Shown here in pieces: positions 28,377-36,117 of a stretch of DNA of 64,000 bases. A program made the position numbers and the translations under genes. The notes beneath the pieces were generated by a model. The model searched no databases. It saw only the letters and a program-made list of their open reading frames with translations, and was not told the DNA's origin. Source of the DNA: Millionella massiliensis (GTDB lineage Bacteria; Bacteroidota; Bacteroidia; Bacteroidales; Rikenellaceae). The stretch lies in the NCBI RefSeq assembly GCF_900104655.1, contig NZ_FNWD01000002.1:1100246-1164245 (forward strand), written 5' to 3'. Each line of letters begins with the position of its first letter. The stretch's first letter is position 1.

Positions 28377-29230
28377 TGTTGGCCTCCTCTCTTTTGTCCG
28401 CCGATTTCGGCATTGCCGACGGTCGATTCGAGTGCGCGACGCTCTTCCTGTTCGAGGTACCGCACGACGTAGACGTGGCGCACGCGGGCCAGATCGGCAA
28501 AGAGTTTGACTCGCACCTTATAGAAGGTTCCGTTGACCATTTCGAAACTCTCGACCGTACCGATGGGCTGGTCGGGAGGGAAAATGTAGGAGTAATTGGT
28601 GGTCACGACGGTGTCGCCGACCTTGAGTTCTGCATACTTGGGAATCTCGTCAAGGATCACTTCGCGGTGGTTCAGACCGTCCCAATAGATGGCCCCGGCG
28701 AAATCACTTCCTTTGATACAGCCGCTGGAGCGAAACTCCTTGGTGTTCAGCAGCGAAACGGCTACGGCAAAGTGATCGGAGCAGTGTACAACATACCCGA
28801 CGATACCGTCCTCGCTGACTAGCGCCATCTCGGGTTCGACACCGTCCACGGTTCCGCGGTCGATAGTCAGGTAGTTTTCGCGTTTGCTGATGCTGTTACG
28901 GATGACACGGGCGGGCTGGTACTGGTAGTACTGGAGGCTGGGCAGGGAGTCGGCTGCGCCGAGCGTATCGGCTGCCTGGCGGGCGCTGAGCTGGCTGCGC
29001 AGCCGTGCGATTTCGGCCACGAGGCGCTCGTTTTCGGTCCGCAGACCGAAATAGCCGTTGATGTCGGCGATCTTGTCATACACGCCGCTGACCAGCCGGT
29101 TGGATGCACCGGCGATTTTCGCCTTCTGGTACACGTTGCCGTGGAGGAAGATTCCGATGGCAATCGCTTCAAGGGCGATAAACAGCAGTCCGAAGTGGAT
29201 CCGCTTGAGAAATAATAATAGCTTCAGCAA
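28373..29230 (-). CDS. mreC: Rod shape-determining protein MreC
   Basis: A 285-residue bitopic protein with one N-terminal membrane helix (about 12-30), a coiled coil (about 50-85) and a periplasmic beta domain. It scaffolds the elongasome and activates PBP2. RVIRNSISKRENYLTIDRG, DGIVGYVVHCSDHFAVAVSLL and VVTTNYSYIFPPDQPIGTV are MreC-type strings. Translation begins at TTG (29230): an in-frame stop lies just upstream, and residues 1-20 align in character with known MreC starts. It is separated from mreB by an unusual 525-bp spacer. Confidence 0.92.
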   Translation of the reverse strand: MLKLLLFLKRIHFGLLFIALEAIAIGIFLHGNVYQKAKIAGASNRLVSGVYDKIADINGYFGLRTENERLVAEIARLRSQLSARQAADTLGAADSLPSLQYYQYQPARVIRNSISKRENYLTIDRGTVDGVEPEMALVSEDGIVGYVVHCSDHFAVAVSLLNTKEFRSSGCIKGSDFAGAIYWDGLNHREVILDEIPKYAELKVGDTVVTTNYSYIFPPDQPIGTVESFEMVNGTFYKVRVKLFADLARVRHVYVVRYLEQEERRALESTVGNAEIGGQKRGGQQ

Positions 29231-29755
29231 CTCTCGGTGTTTTTAACAAGGTTGCCAGTCCACGGTATCGCAGACTGGCATAAGTTCAGGCCACCCGCAT
29301 CTGCGGGACAGCCGACCATCTTCGTTACGCCCGGGACGAAAACCGTTTCAACCGGCGTGACACAGAACCGGGGGCTTTTCTGTCGACAGCACAATAAAGC
29401 GTATCGGTGCCACACAGCGCAGGCCACGAGGGCCCACACCCCATCCTCTCACTCTGTTACCGCCCTGCTTCTCACTCTGCACCCTCTCGGTTCTCTCCGT
29501 ACGCGTTCCATGTCCACGTTCTACTTCGCCCCTTGCTCCAACTCCCCCATCGGGCTCGCATCGACTCACACTCCGTCCCCCGCTCCTTCGCTTGCTTCCA
29601 GTCGACCTGCACTTCTCACCCTCACCCCACGCAGGTTTCCCGCCGACCTACTCTCGCCCCCTACTCCCCAACCTGTTTTCTGTCGACCTACTCTCCGCAA
29701 CTTGCTCTCCAAGCGGGTCCCAGGTGACTCACACTCCGCCCTCCGGGGTGAAGGG
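29231..29755. other. 525-bp spacer between mreB and mreC
   Basis: No gene is supported. Near the mreC end lies an 8-bp-stem hairpin (TGCCAGTC/GACTGGCA, 29253-29280) without a U-tract. The rest is pyrimidine-rich on the plus strand. No clear -7 box was found for mreC. Confidence 0.55.
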
Positions 29756-30778
29756 CTATCGCATCAGGAACGAGAAGCGGCCGATGTTTTTCAGAGCGAT
29801 ACCGGTACCGCGTGCCACGGCGCGAAGCGGGTCTTCGGAGACGTGGAACGGGATACGGGTCTTCTGCGAGAGGCGTCGGTCGAGGCCCCGGAGCAGCGCA
29901 CCGCCACCGGCCAGATATATCCCGTTTTTGACGATGTCGGAATAGAGTTCCGGCGGGATCTTTTCGAGCACTTTCATGATGGCAGCATCGACTTTCATCA
30001 GCGATTTGTCGAGGGCGTGTGCCACCTCTTTGTACGAGACGGGTATCTCGAGCGGCAGCGAGGTGATGATGTTCGGCCCGCGGACGATGTGGTCGTCCGG
30101 CGGATTATCGAGGTTGTCGATGGCGGCGCCGACAGCGATTTTGATCTCTTCGGCGGTACGTTCGCCGATTTTGATGTTGTGCTGCTGACGCATGTAGGTC
30201 TGGATGTCTTCGGTGAAGACGTCACCGGCCACGTTGATCGATTCGTTGCAGACGATCCCGCCGAGCGAAATGACGGCCACTTCGGCGGTACCGCCTCCGA
30301 TGTCGACCACCATATGTCCTTCGGGGGCTTCGACGTCGAGGCCCATCCCGAGGGCGGCGGCCATCGGTTCGTAAATCATGTAGACTTCGCGTCCTCCGGC
30401 ATGTTCGGCGGAGTCGCGCACGGCACGGATTTCGACGTTGGTGGAACCACTGGGAATACAGATGACCATGCGCAGCGAAGGGCTGAACATCTTGTTGCGC
30501 GATTTAATCATCTTGATCATCCCGCGGATCATCAGCTCGGCTGCGGTGAAGTCGGCGATCACACCGTCGCGCAGCGGGCGGATGGTTTTTATGTCCTGGT
30601 GGGTCTTACCGTGCATCTGCCGGGCCTGGTTGCCGATGGCCACCAGCCGGTTGGCATGCTGGTCCACAGCCACAATCGACGGCTCGTCCACCACGATCTT
30701 GTCGTTGTAGATGATGATGGTGTTGGCCGTGCCGAGGTCCATGGCCAGTTCCTGGGTAAGGAATGAAAAGAGTCCCAT
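29756..30778 (-). CDS. mreB: Rod shape-determining protein MreB (bacterial actin)
   Basis: A 340-residue actin-fold ATPase that forms filaments under the membrane and guides the cell-wall elongation machinery. MDLGTANTIIIYNDKIVVDEPS is the phosphate-1 region near residue 13. VVDIGGGTAEVAVISLGG is the phosphate-2 region and YLAGGGALLRGLDRRL the adenosine motif. The length matches the family. It lies 22 bp after a sulfatase gene that separates it from purH, and is followed by mreC after a long spacer. Confidence 0.97.
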   Translation of the reverse strand: MGLFSFLTQELAMDLGTANTIIIYNDKIVVDEPSIVAVDQHANRLVAIGNQARQMHGKTHQDIKTIRPLRDGVIADFTAAELMIRGMIKMIKSRNKMFSPSLRMVICIPSGSTNVEIRAVRDSAEHAGGREVYMIYEPMAAALGMGLDVEAPEGHMVVDIGGGTAEVAVISLGGIVCNESINVAGDVFTEDIQTYMRQQHNIKIGERTAEEIKIAVGAAIDNLDNPPDDHIVRGPNIITSLPLEIPVSYKEVAHALDKSLMKVDAAIMKVLEKIPPELYSDIVKNGIYLAGGGALLRGLDRRLSQKTRIPFHVSEDPLRAVARGTGIALKNIGRFSFLMR

Positions 30779-30800
30779 ATTAATGTTTCGTATATCGTGT

Positions 30801-32321
30801 TTACTTGTCGTTCAGGTTGTCGGCAGCGGGGTCTCCGATCTCGAGCAGGCGACTGCGCAGAGCGGCACGCATCTTCTGCACCACACGGGGGTGGGTTGCC
30901 GCCAGGTTCTGAAGCTGCTGCGGGTCGTTTTTCCGGTCGAAAAGGTACTCGTCGACCTGATTCCCGCCGACACAGCGCACGGCATAGGTGTAGCGGGCGG
31001 TTCGCCAGCCTCGCCAGCCGTCTGCGGGTTGGGCCCCGTCGAAACCTCCGGGTCGGGTACTGTCGTTGGCCCAGAATTTCACATAGAGCTGCCCGTCGGT
31101 TTTGACTCTCCGCCGACCGGTGACGGCGGCGCTCAGATCCCGGGTCTGAACGGTGGCGGGAATGTCGTCGCCGTAACCCAACAGACTGAGGATCGTGGGG
31201 GTGAAGTCTTCGAGCGAGATGAGCAGTTCGTCGTCCTGCCGGTGTTCGATACCGCCGCCTCCGATAATCAGCGGCACGCGCATCGCCTCCTCGTAAAAGG
31301 TGTTCTTACCGATCATTCCGTGGACGCCCATCATATCGCCGTGGTCAGAGGTAAAGACCACGATGGTATTATCGAGCAACCCTTGCCGTTCAATCTCGTT
31401 CAGGATTCGGCCGAACTGTTCGTCGACTCCGCTCATGCAGGCATAGTAGTCCCGCAAGACGTGGGGCATGCTGCCAGCCTGTTTGGGGTCGATACCGGGG
31501 TAGCGCGCGGCTACGGAATCGGCATCGAGGTCGGCATACAACTCGCGGTAGCGTTCGGGCACTTGGTTGTAGCCGGGGTGGGGCGGATTCATCGAGACCA
31601 TCAGCGCAAAGGGTTCGTCGGCATGCTGACGGATATAGTCGACAGCCAGACCGGCCTCGTACTCGGGGCCCCAGCAATCGACATAGCTCCAGTCGTCGCG
31701 GTCGGTGGCATTGTTCCAGTACATGGGCCGGAGGTGGACGTCGTAGGTCCCGTAGGCGACCCAGTAGTCGAAGCCGTGGCGACGCTCGGGCGGACACCAT
31801 TCGTTCCAGGCTACGGGACCGCGGTTGTTGCTGCAGTCGATGTAGGGCTCGAACGGGGCGTCGAGGTGCCATTTGCCAATGTATCCGGTGGCGTAACCTT
31901 TCTCTTTAAGAACGTCGGACCAGGTGCGGATATCGCCGCGAAGTTCCACGCCGTAAGGGGCGGTACGGGAGTTGCAGTTGGCCGTAACTCCGTTCGCAAG
32001 CGGATAGGCTCCGGTCATGAACATGGCGCGGGCGGGCGACGAGACGGGATAGGCACTCACGCACTGCGAAAAGAGGATTCCCATCGAGGCGAACCGGTCG
32101 AGGTTCGGAGTCCGGACGGGTTCCCGTCCAAGTATCCCGAGCGCCTCTCCACGCCACTGGTCGGCCATCACGACCACCAGATTCTTCGGCCGAGGGTTAT
32201 TGCGAGTCGCAGCAGAAGCGTCCACGTTTCGGGCCGCCGCCGGCACGGGCACAAGCCCGGCAGTCGCACTGGCCAGGCCGAGCGCGACTGCGGTGACGGG
32301 GCGAAAGACGTTTCGGCTCAT
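30801..32321 (-). CDS. Secreted sulfatase (serine-type S1 arylsulfatase family)
   Basis: A 506-residue exported enzyme with a signal peptide at 1 to about 30. The alkaline-phosphatase-fold sulfatase domain starts with VVVMADQWRGEA (49-60), whose aspartate binds the metal. The formylglycine motif is SSPAR at 94-98, giving Ser94 as the residue to be oxidised, so maturation would need an anSME-type radical SAM enzyme rather than the cysteine-type system. GKWHLDAPFEPYIDC, SDHGDMMGVHGM and KNTFYEEAMRVPL are typical later motifs. It likely removes sulfate from host or dietary glycans in the periplasm. The ATG at 32321 precedes the signal peptide. It sits unexpectedly between purH (19 bp) and mreB (22 bp). 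Confidence 0.9.
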   Translation of the reverse strand: MSRNVFRPVTAVALGLASATAGLVPVPAAARNVDASAATRNNPRPKNLVVVMADQWRGEALGILGREPVRTPNLDRFASMGILFSQCVSAYPVSSPARAMFMTGAYPLANGVTANCNSRTAPYGVELRGDIRTWSDVLKEKGYATGYIGKWHLDAPFEPYIDCSNNRGPVAWNEWCPPERRHGFDYWVAYGTYDVHLRPMYWNNATDRDDWSYVDCWGPEYEAGLAVDYIRQHADEPFALMVSMNPPHPGYNQVPERYRELYADLDADSVAARYPGIDPKQAGSMPHVLRDYYACMSGVDEQFGRILNEIERQGLLDNTIVVFTSDHGDMMGVHGMIGKNTFYEEAMRVPLIIGGGGIEHRQDDELLISLEDFTPTILSLLGYGDDIPATVQTRDLSAAVTGRRRVKTDGQLYVKFWANDSTRPGGFDGAQPADGWRGWRTARYTYAVRCVGGNQVDEYLFDRKNDPQQLQNLAATHPRVVQKMRAALRSRLLEIGDPAADNLNDK

Positions 32322-32340
32322 CGCTCGAGTTGCTCTCTGC

Positions 32341-33876
32341 CTAGTGTTTGAAGTGGCGCAGGCCGGTGAAGACCATGGCCATCCCGTTGGCGTTGCAGTA
32401 GTCGATGGTATCCTGATCGCGTACCGATCCACCGGGCTGGATCAGGGTATCGATACCCTCCTTGTGTGCGATTTCGGCACAGTCGGCGAAGGGGAAGAAG
32501 GCATCCGACGCGAGCACGGCACCGCGCAGGTCGAAGCCGAAGGATTTAGCTTTGGCAATGGCCTGTTTGAGCGAGTCCACGCGCGAGGTCTGACCGATCC
32601 CGCTGGCCAGCAGCATTCCGTTTTTGGCCAGCACGATGGCGTTGGATTTGGAGTGTTTCACGATCTTGTTGGCGAAGATCAGGTCTTTCAGTTCTTCGGC
32701 GGTGATAGCCTTGTCGGTCACCTGTTTCACTTCGGAATCCTGACCGCCGACCTTGGCGTCGCGTTCCTGAACAGCCACCCCGCCGAGCAGCGAGCGGAAC
32801 TGTTTGTCGCAACGGGCCACCTCTTTGGTTTTGAGGATGATGCGGTTCTTTTTGGTTTCGAGGATAGCGAGCGCGTCGTCGTCATAGCCCGGAGCCATGA
32901 TAACTTCGAAGAAGATTTCGTTGATTTTTTCGGCAGTAGCCTTGTCCACGGGGCGGTTGGTGATGAGCACGCCGCCGAATGCCGAAACGGGGTCACCGGC
33001 CAGGGCGTCTTTCCAAGCCTCGACCAGGGTCGGACGAACGGCCACGCCGCAGGCATTGTTGTGTTTCATGATGACGAAGGCGGGATCGCTGTCGCCGAAT
33101 TCGGCGATAAGGTTCACGGCCGCATCCATGTCGAGCATATTGTTATAGGAAATCTCCTTACCGTGGAGCTGTTCGAACTGTGCCGAGAGGTCGCCAAAGA
33201 AGGTAGCGGCCTGATGGGGGTTTTCGCCATAACGCAAGTGGGTAGCCTTGGCTTCGGTGAAACTCTGTTTGAAGGCGGGAATACCTTCGGTACGGTTGAA
33301 GTAGTTGAAGATAGCCGTATCGTAGTGCGAGCTGACGTTGAAGGCTTCGGCAGCCAGGTGGCGGCGTTGTTCGAGGGTGGTGCAGCCGTCCTGACGGGTA
33401 ATCAGGTCGAGGATGTAGCCGTACTGAGCAACGCTCGGCACGATGGCCACGTCCTTGTAGTTTTTGGCAGCGGCACGGATGAGCGAGATACCTCCGATGT
33501 CGATCTTTTCGATGATCTGCTGTTCGGTAGCACCGGGCGTAGCGACGGTCTGTTCGAAGGGATAGAGGTCGACGATCACCAGATCGATATCCGGAATTTC
33601 ATATTCGGTGGCCTGCTGCTGGTCGCCGTCGTTGTCGCGGCGGTAGAGGATGCCGCCGAATACTTTCGGGTGCAGTGTTTTGACGCGGCCGCCGAAGATA
33701 GAGGGGTAGCCGGTGAGGTCTTCGACCGCATGGGCTTTCACGCCGAGGCCTTCGATGAAGGTCTGCGTACCGCCGGTCGAGTATATTTTGACTCCGTGTT
33801 TATCCAGTTCCTTAACGATCTCTGCCAGGCCGTCTTTGTAGAAGACGGAGATCAGCGCGCCTTTGATTTTTTTCAC
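32341..33876 (-). CDS. purH: Bifunctional AICAR formyltransferase/IMP cyclohydrolase
   Basis: A 511-residue enzyme for the last two steps of IMP synthesis. The N-terminal IMP cyclohydrolase domain starts KGALISVFYKDGL and has STGGT and KTLHPKVFGGILYRR. The C-terminal AICAR transformylase domain contains LRYGENPHQAATFF, MKHNNACGVA and DAFFPFADCAE. The length is that of complete PurH. Translation starts at GTG (33876) and a TATCTTTG box lies about 40 bp upstream. It is the first gene of a run on to the sulfatase and mreB with gaps of about 20 bp, so these are likely cotranscribed. Confidence 0.97.
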   Translation of the reverse strand: MKKIKGALISVFYKDGLAEIVKELDKHGVKIYSTGGTQTFIEGLGVKAHAVEDLTGYPSIFGGRVKTLHPKVFGGILYRRDNDGDQQQATEYEIPDIDLVIVDLYPFEQTVATPGATEQQIIEKIDIGGISLIRAAAKNYKDVAIVPSVAQYGYILDLITRQDGCTTLEQRRHLAAEAFNVSSHYDTAIFNYFNRTEGIPAFKQSFTEAKATHLRYGENPHQAATFFGDLSAQFEQLHGKEISYNNMLDMDAAVNLIAEFGDSDPAFVIMKHNNACGVAVRPTLVEAWKDALAGDPVSAFGGVLITNRPVDKATAEKINEIFFEVIMAPGYDDDALAILETKKNRIILKTKEVARCDKQFRSLLGGVAVQERDAKVGGQDSEVKQVTDKAITAEELKDLIFANKIVKHSKSNAIVLAKNGMLLASGIGQTSRVDSLKQAIAKAKSFGFDLRGAVLASDAFFPFADCAEIAHKEGIDTLIQPGGSVRDQDTIDYCNANGMAMVFTGLRHFKH

Positions 33877-33915
33877 TGCTGTATGTCGTTATGTGGTTTC
33901 GTTGTTTTTAAAGGA

Positions 33916-33923
33916 CAAAGATA
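33916..33923 (-). promoter_or_regulatory. -7 box TATCTTTG for purH
   Basis: Minus-strand match to TAnnTTTG, with TTTG (a -33-like element) 23 bp further upstream. It would drive purH and probably the sulfatase and mreB. Confidence 0.7.
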
Positions 33924-34354
33924 GCGTTTTATTTTCTTAGTTTCCACAAATTGAGGCGGATTTTCGCCGTTTTCTCCACCGCAAACTTCCTGACCCCGGG
34001 TCATTTCCGTCCGGCCGCCCCATTCCCAGACAACCTGCACCCTTACCCGACTCTCCACCGATACGATTTGTAATCCCGACCACAATCTCCCATCGAATGC
34101 CCCGCAAGAAAGCCATACCATCCTGCTCTCACAACACCCCACTCCACCACTCCGCAATCCAGCAGCACTTTCACTTCACAAGCCCCTCAGTATAATTCAG
34201 CAAAATAATATTTTATGTATTATTAAAAATCATCACCTCGCAACACAAAGTACTTCCGACACACTGCTTATATTTAACTATACCACTGATTATCAATATA
34301 TATAACAAAATAATGCCATACCTTCACATATTTTTCATCACAATGTATTTTTCA
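33924..34354. other. Gene-free region with a sharp shift to AT-rich sequence
   Basis: From 33924 to about 34185 the DNA is C-rich on the plus strand like other spacers. From about 34185 it becomes strongly AT-rich, with runs such as ATATATATAAC, up to the promoter at 34369. No open frame with family features is seen on either strand. Confidence 0.6.
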
Positions 34355-34369
34355 AATACAAAATGTATT
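34355..34369 (+). promoter_or_regulatory. Palindromic operator-like site 1
   Basis: A perfect 15-bp inverted repeat, AATACA-AAA-TGTATT. It lies immediately upstream of, and shares one base with, the -7 box TATATTTG, so a bound protein would block RNA polymerase. A half-site AATGTATT lies about 20 bp upstream (34342-34349). Confidence 0.65.
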
Positions 34370-34376
34370 ATATTTG
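34369..34376 (+). promoter_or_regulatory. -7 box TATATTTG of the small-gene operon
   Basis: A full match to TAnnTTTG on the plus strand, in an AT-rich context, 54 bp before the first candidate start codon. It is flanked by two TACA-AAA-TGTA palindromes. Confidence 0.7.
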
Positions 34377-34390
34377 CCCCGTAGTTCAAT

Positions 34391-34401
34391 TACAAAATGT
34401 A
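34391..34401 (+). promoter_or_regulatory. Palindromic operator-like site 2
   Basis: TACA-AAA-TGTA, the same core as site 1 with the same spacer. The two centres are 34 bp apart, about three helical turns. It overlaps the expected early transcribed region. Confidence 0.6.
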
Positions 34402-34429
34402 TGACAAATTCACTTTAATCCACAAGACT

Positions 34430-34558
34430 ATGAAAAATGTATGCCATCTGCTCCGGACCCGCCTCGCCGGCCGCAGCAACCGACACCCCCGGGCCGAACA
34501 GTTCTGCCGGCGACTGAACCCGACCCGCAAGATCCACCCTTCGTCCGACTACAACTGA
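34430..34558 (+). CDS. Small basic protein, unknown
   Basis: A 42-residue open frame beginning ATGAAAAATGTATGC, rich in Arg/His/Pro with two Cys. Its stop overlaps the next start as TGATG at 34556-34560, a typical arrangement for translational coupling. It is the first frame after the operator-flanked promoter. I recognise no family, and it may be a leader peptide rather than a functional protein. The alternative is that this segment is untranslated leader. Confidence 0.4.
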   Translation: MKNVCHLLRTRLAGRSNRHPRAEQFCRRLNPTRKIHPSSDYN

Positions 34559-35118
34559 TGAGCTGGACATTCGAAGAGGTCAACGAGCGACGCGTCGAAG
34601 CGCAAACCGTTCTCGACCGGGTCAAGGCACTCCGCCGTCCGCTGGCCGTTCACTACGAACGGATCGACGAGTGCACCTGGGTCGAACGCCGCAACAACCC
34701 CAAACCTTTAAAAACAGACACCATGACCACCCCCATTACTCGCGAAGAGGCCGAACAAGCCATCGCCCTCTACCGCACCGCCAAAACCGCCAAACAACAC
34801 TCCGAATCCCAAATGGCCGAAGCCGAACGCATCATCGAAGCCTACGGAAACAGCCACTTGGACCAGTTCGTCGAAGGACGTCTGGCGCTGGACAGCGGCA
34901 CCCTCGCCCTGCGTGCCGGCGCCGCCAAACCGCTCCAGAACGGCCTCCCGATGAATACCTCGGCCCGCAACGAACTGGCTGCCCGTCTGCCGGCCGCCTA
35001 CGTGCGACTCGCATGCGATTTCGGCAAACTCTTCGGCTGCGCCGACAAAAACGTCCGCCGACTGCTGACCACACAGGGCATCGAGATCGTACGCGAAGAC
35101 CGGATCGTCGTTCTATAA
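34558..35118 (+). CDS. Gam-like (host-nuclease inhibitor type) protein, possible N-terminal fusion
   Basis: A 186-residue frame. Residues 56-186 (from an internal ATG at 34723) resemble phage Mu Gam-type proteins that bind DNA ends: a charged N-terminal helix around AEAERIIEAYGNSHLDQF, then GRLALDSGTLALR, and a C-terminal part with LPAAYVRLA and DKNVRRLLTTQGIEIVRED. The match is by pattern only. Residues 1-55 are a separate, helical, Arg/Glu-rich segment, and the internal ATG has an A-rich initiation region (TTTAAAAACAGACACC), so the Gam-like part may be made separately. G+C and codon choice look like the host's. It belongs to the operator-controlled operon. Confidence 0.6.
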   Translation: MSWTFEEVNERRVEAQTVLDRVKALRRPLAVHYERIDECTWVERRNNPKPLKTDTMTTPITREEAEQAIALYRTAKTAKQHSESQMAEAERIIEAYGNSHLDQFVEGRLALDSGTLALRAGAAKPLQNGLPMNTSARNELAARLPAAYVRLACDFGKLFGCADKNVRRLLTTQGIEIVREDRIVVL

Positions 35119-35184
35119 AACCGCCCCCTACTCCAGAGAGCCACAAAACATTCACCCACGAATCACCCCCCAAAAACTACCACC

Positions 35185-35373
35185 ATGAAAGTAACCGCCA
35201 TCTACATGAAAGCCAATGCCAACCCGTTCCGCGTCCGTCCGGGCGACTACAAACGCGTCATCGGATTCCTGCCCGCCACGCTCAGCTGCGAACTGATTGC
35301 CAGCTACGCCCGCGAAGCCACCCCGAACGGCTACATCTTTGTCGGCATCGAACGTACCGAAGTCAAAGCCTAA
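35185..35373 (+). CDS. Small conserved-looking protein, unknown function
   Basis: A 62-residue protein with no signal peptide or membrane segment. It is predicted to be mostly beta with one helix; FRVRPGDYKRVIGFLP and TPNGYIFVGIERTE are its most distinctive parts. The start ATG at 35185 is preceded by the A-rich CCAAAAACTACCACC. I do not recognise a named family. It is the third or fourth gene of the small operon, 66 bp after the Gam-like gene. A hairpin (GCTACTT/AAGTAGC, 35382-35402) lies just after its stop. Confidence 0.6.
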   Translation: MKVTAIYMKANANPFRVRPGDYKRVIGFLPATLSCELIASYAREATPNGYIFVGIERTEVKA

Positions 35374-35381
35374 CCCTCACC

Positions 35382-35402
35382 GCTACTTTATTAATAAGTA
35401 GC
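35382..35402 (+). other. Hairpin between the 62- and 64-residue genes
   Basis: A perfect 7-bp inverted repeat, GCTACTT and AAGTAGC, around an AT-only 7-nt loop, 9 bp after the stop of the 62-residue gene. There is no U-tract; it could be an RNA-processing or protein-binding site. Confidence 0.5.
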
Positions 35403-35686
35403 AAACCGATTTCTTTCCGAAAAGCCACAACCGCCGGCACGCGCTCCCCCAGCCTACCCCAACAGCTGCGACAATACATAAAAAAGACATGCCCCGGATT
35501 CGGAGAGAGACAACAAAATATCTATTACATATATTATTCAGAGGAAAGGGAATATGTGCGGCCGGTCAGCCCAGCCACCCCGACACAACCGGCCCGCACC
35601 GCCCGATTCGGCCCGGTTCCCCGGGACATACCCGCATCACGACCGCCGGAACGGACACCCCACCCCTCCGCAACACCTATCCCATC
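35403..35686. other. Spacer inside the small operon
   Basis: About 284 bp with a modestly AT-rich patch (35510-35545). No frame with family features and no full TAnnTTTG box is seen. Confidence 0.5.
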
Positions 35687-35881
35687 ATGGCTTATAATAA
35701 AAAAGGATATTACAAACGGGCCAAGGCCCTCCAGGAGCTGACCGCCCAGCACTACGAACCGGAACGACACGACCGATGTTACAAATGGGTATGGCGCAAG
35801 TTCGTCTATCCCCAGTTCGGCATCTGCTACCACAGCTACCTGCGGTATCTCCACACGCCCGTTCCGGCCGAGACCCGCTGA
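35687..35881 (+). CDS. Small basic protein, possible DNA-binding fold
   Basis: A 64-residue protein, helical and rich in Tyr, Arg and Lys. The pattern KRAKALQELTAQHYEPERHD followed by VYPQFGICYHSYLRYL looks like several small Bacteroidales proteins I have seen encoded in accessory regions; the GICYHSYLRYL end could be the second helix of a helix-turn-helix. The function is unknown. The ATG at 35687 begins the conserved-looking part; upstream in-frame sequence to 35489 has spacer-like composition. A clear intrinsic terminator follows 24 bp after the stop, closing the operon. Confidence 0.6.
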   Translation: MAYNKKGYYKRAKALQELTAQHYEPERHDRCYKWVWRKFVYPQFGICYHSYLRYLHTPVPAETR

Positions 35882-35904
35882 AACGGTCTCAGTTTCCGCC
35901 CCGT

Positions 35905-35939
35905 CCCCGCACTCACCACCCCGAGTGCGGGGATTTTCT
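35905..35939 (+). terminator. Terminator of the small-gene operon
   Basis: A perfect 10-bp stem CCCCGCACTC/GAGTGCGGGG with an 8-nt loop, followed by ATTTTCTGTT on the plus strand. Confidence 0.8.
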
Positions 35940-36024
35940 GTTCAAAAACACCCGGGCAGAGCCATTCGCAAGAAAAAGGAGACCAAAAAGCGCATCCGCC
36001 CAATGAAAATCCCGAAAAATAGCT

Positions 36025-36032
36025 TACATTTG
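36025..36032 (+). promoter_or_regulatory. -7 box TACATTTG for ppdK
   Basis: A match to TAnnTTTG, 86 bp before the ppdK start, giving an untranslated leader of roughly 80 nt. Confidence 0.65.
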
Positions 36033-36117
36033 CGGACAGACCCCAGCGCCGTCTTGCGGCCGCAGGGATTGGATTTTATTGATATTCAGCCAATTAATTC
36101 ATAAACTAAAACACACA

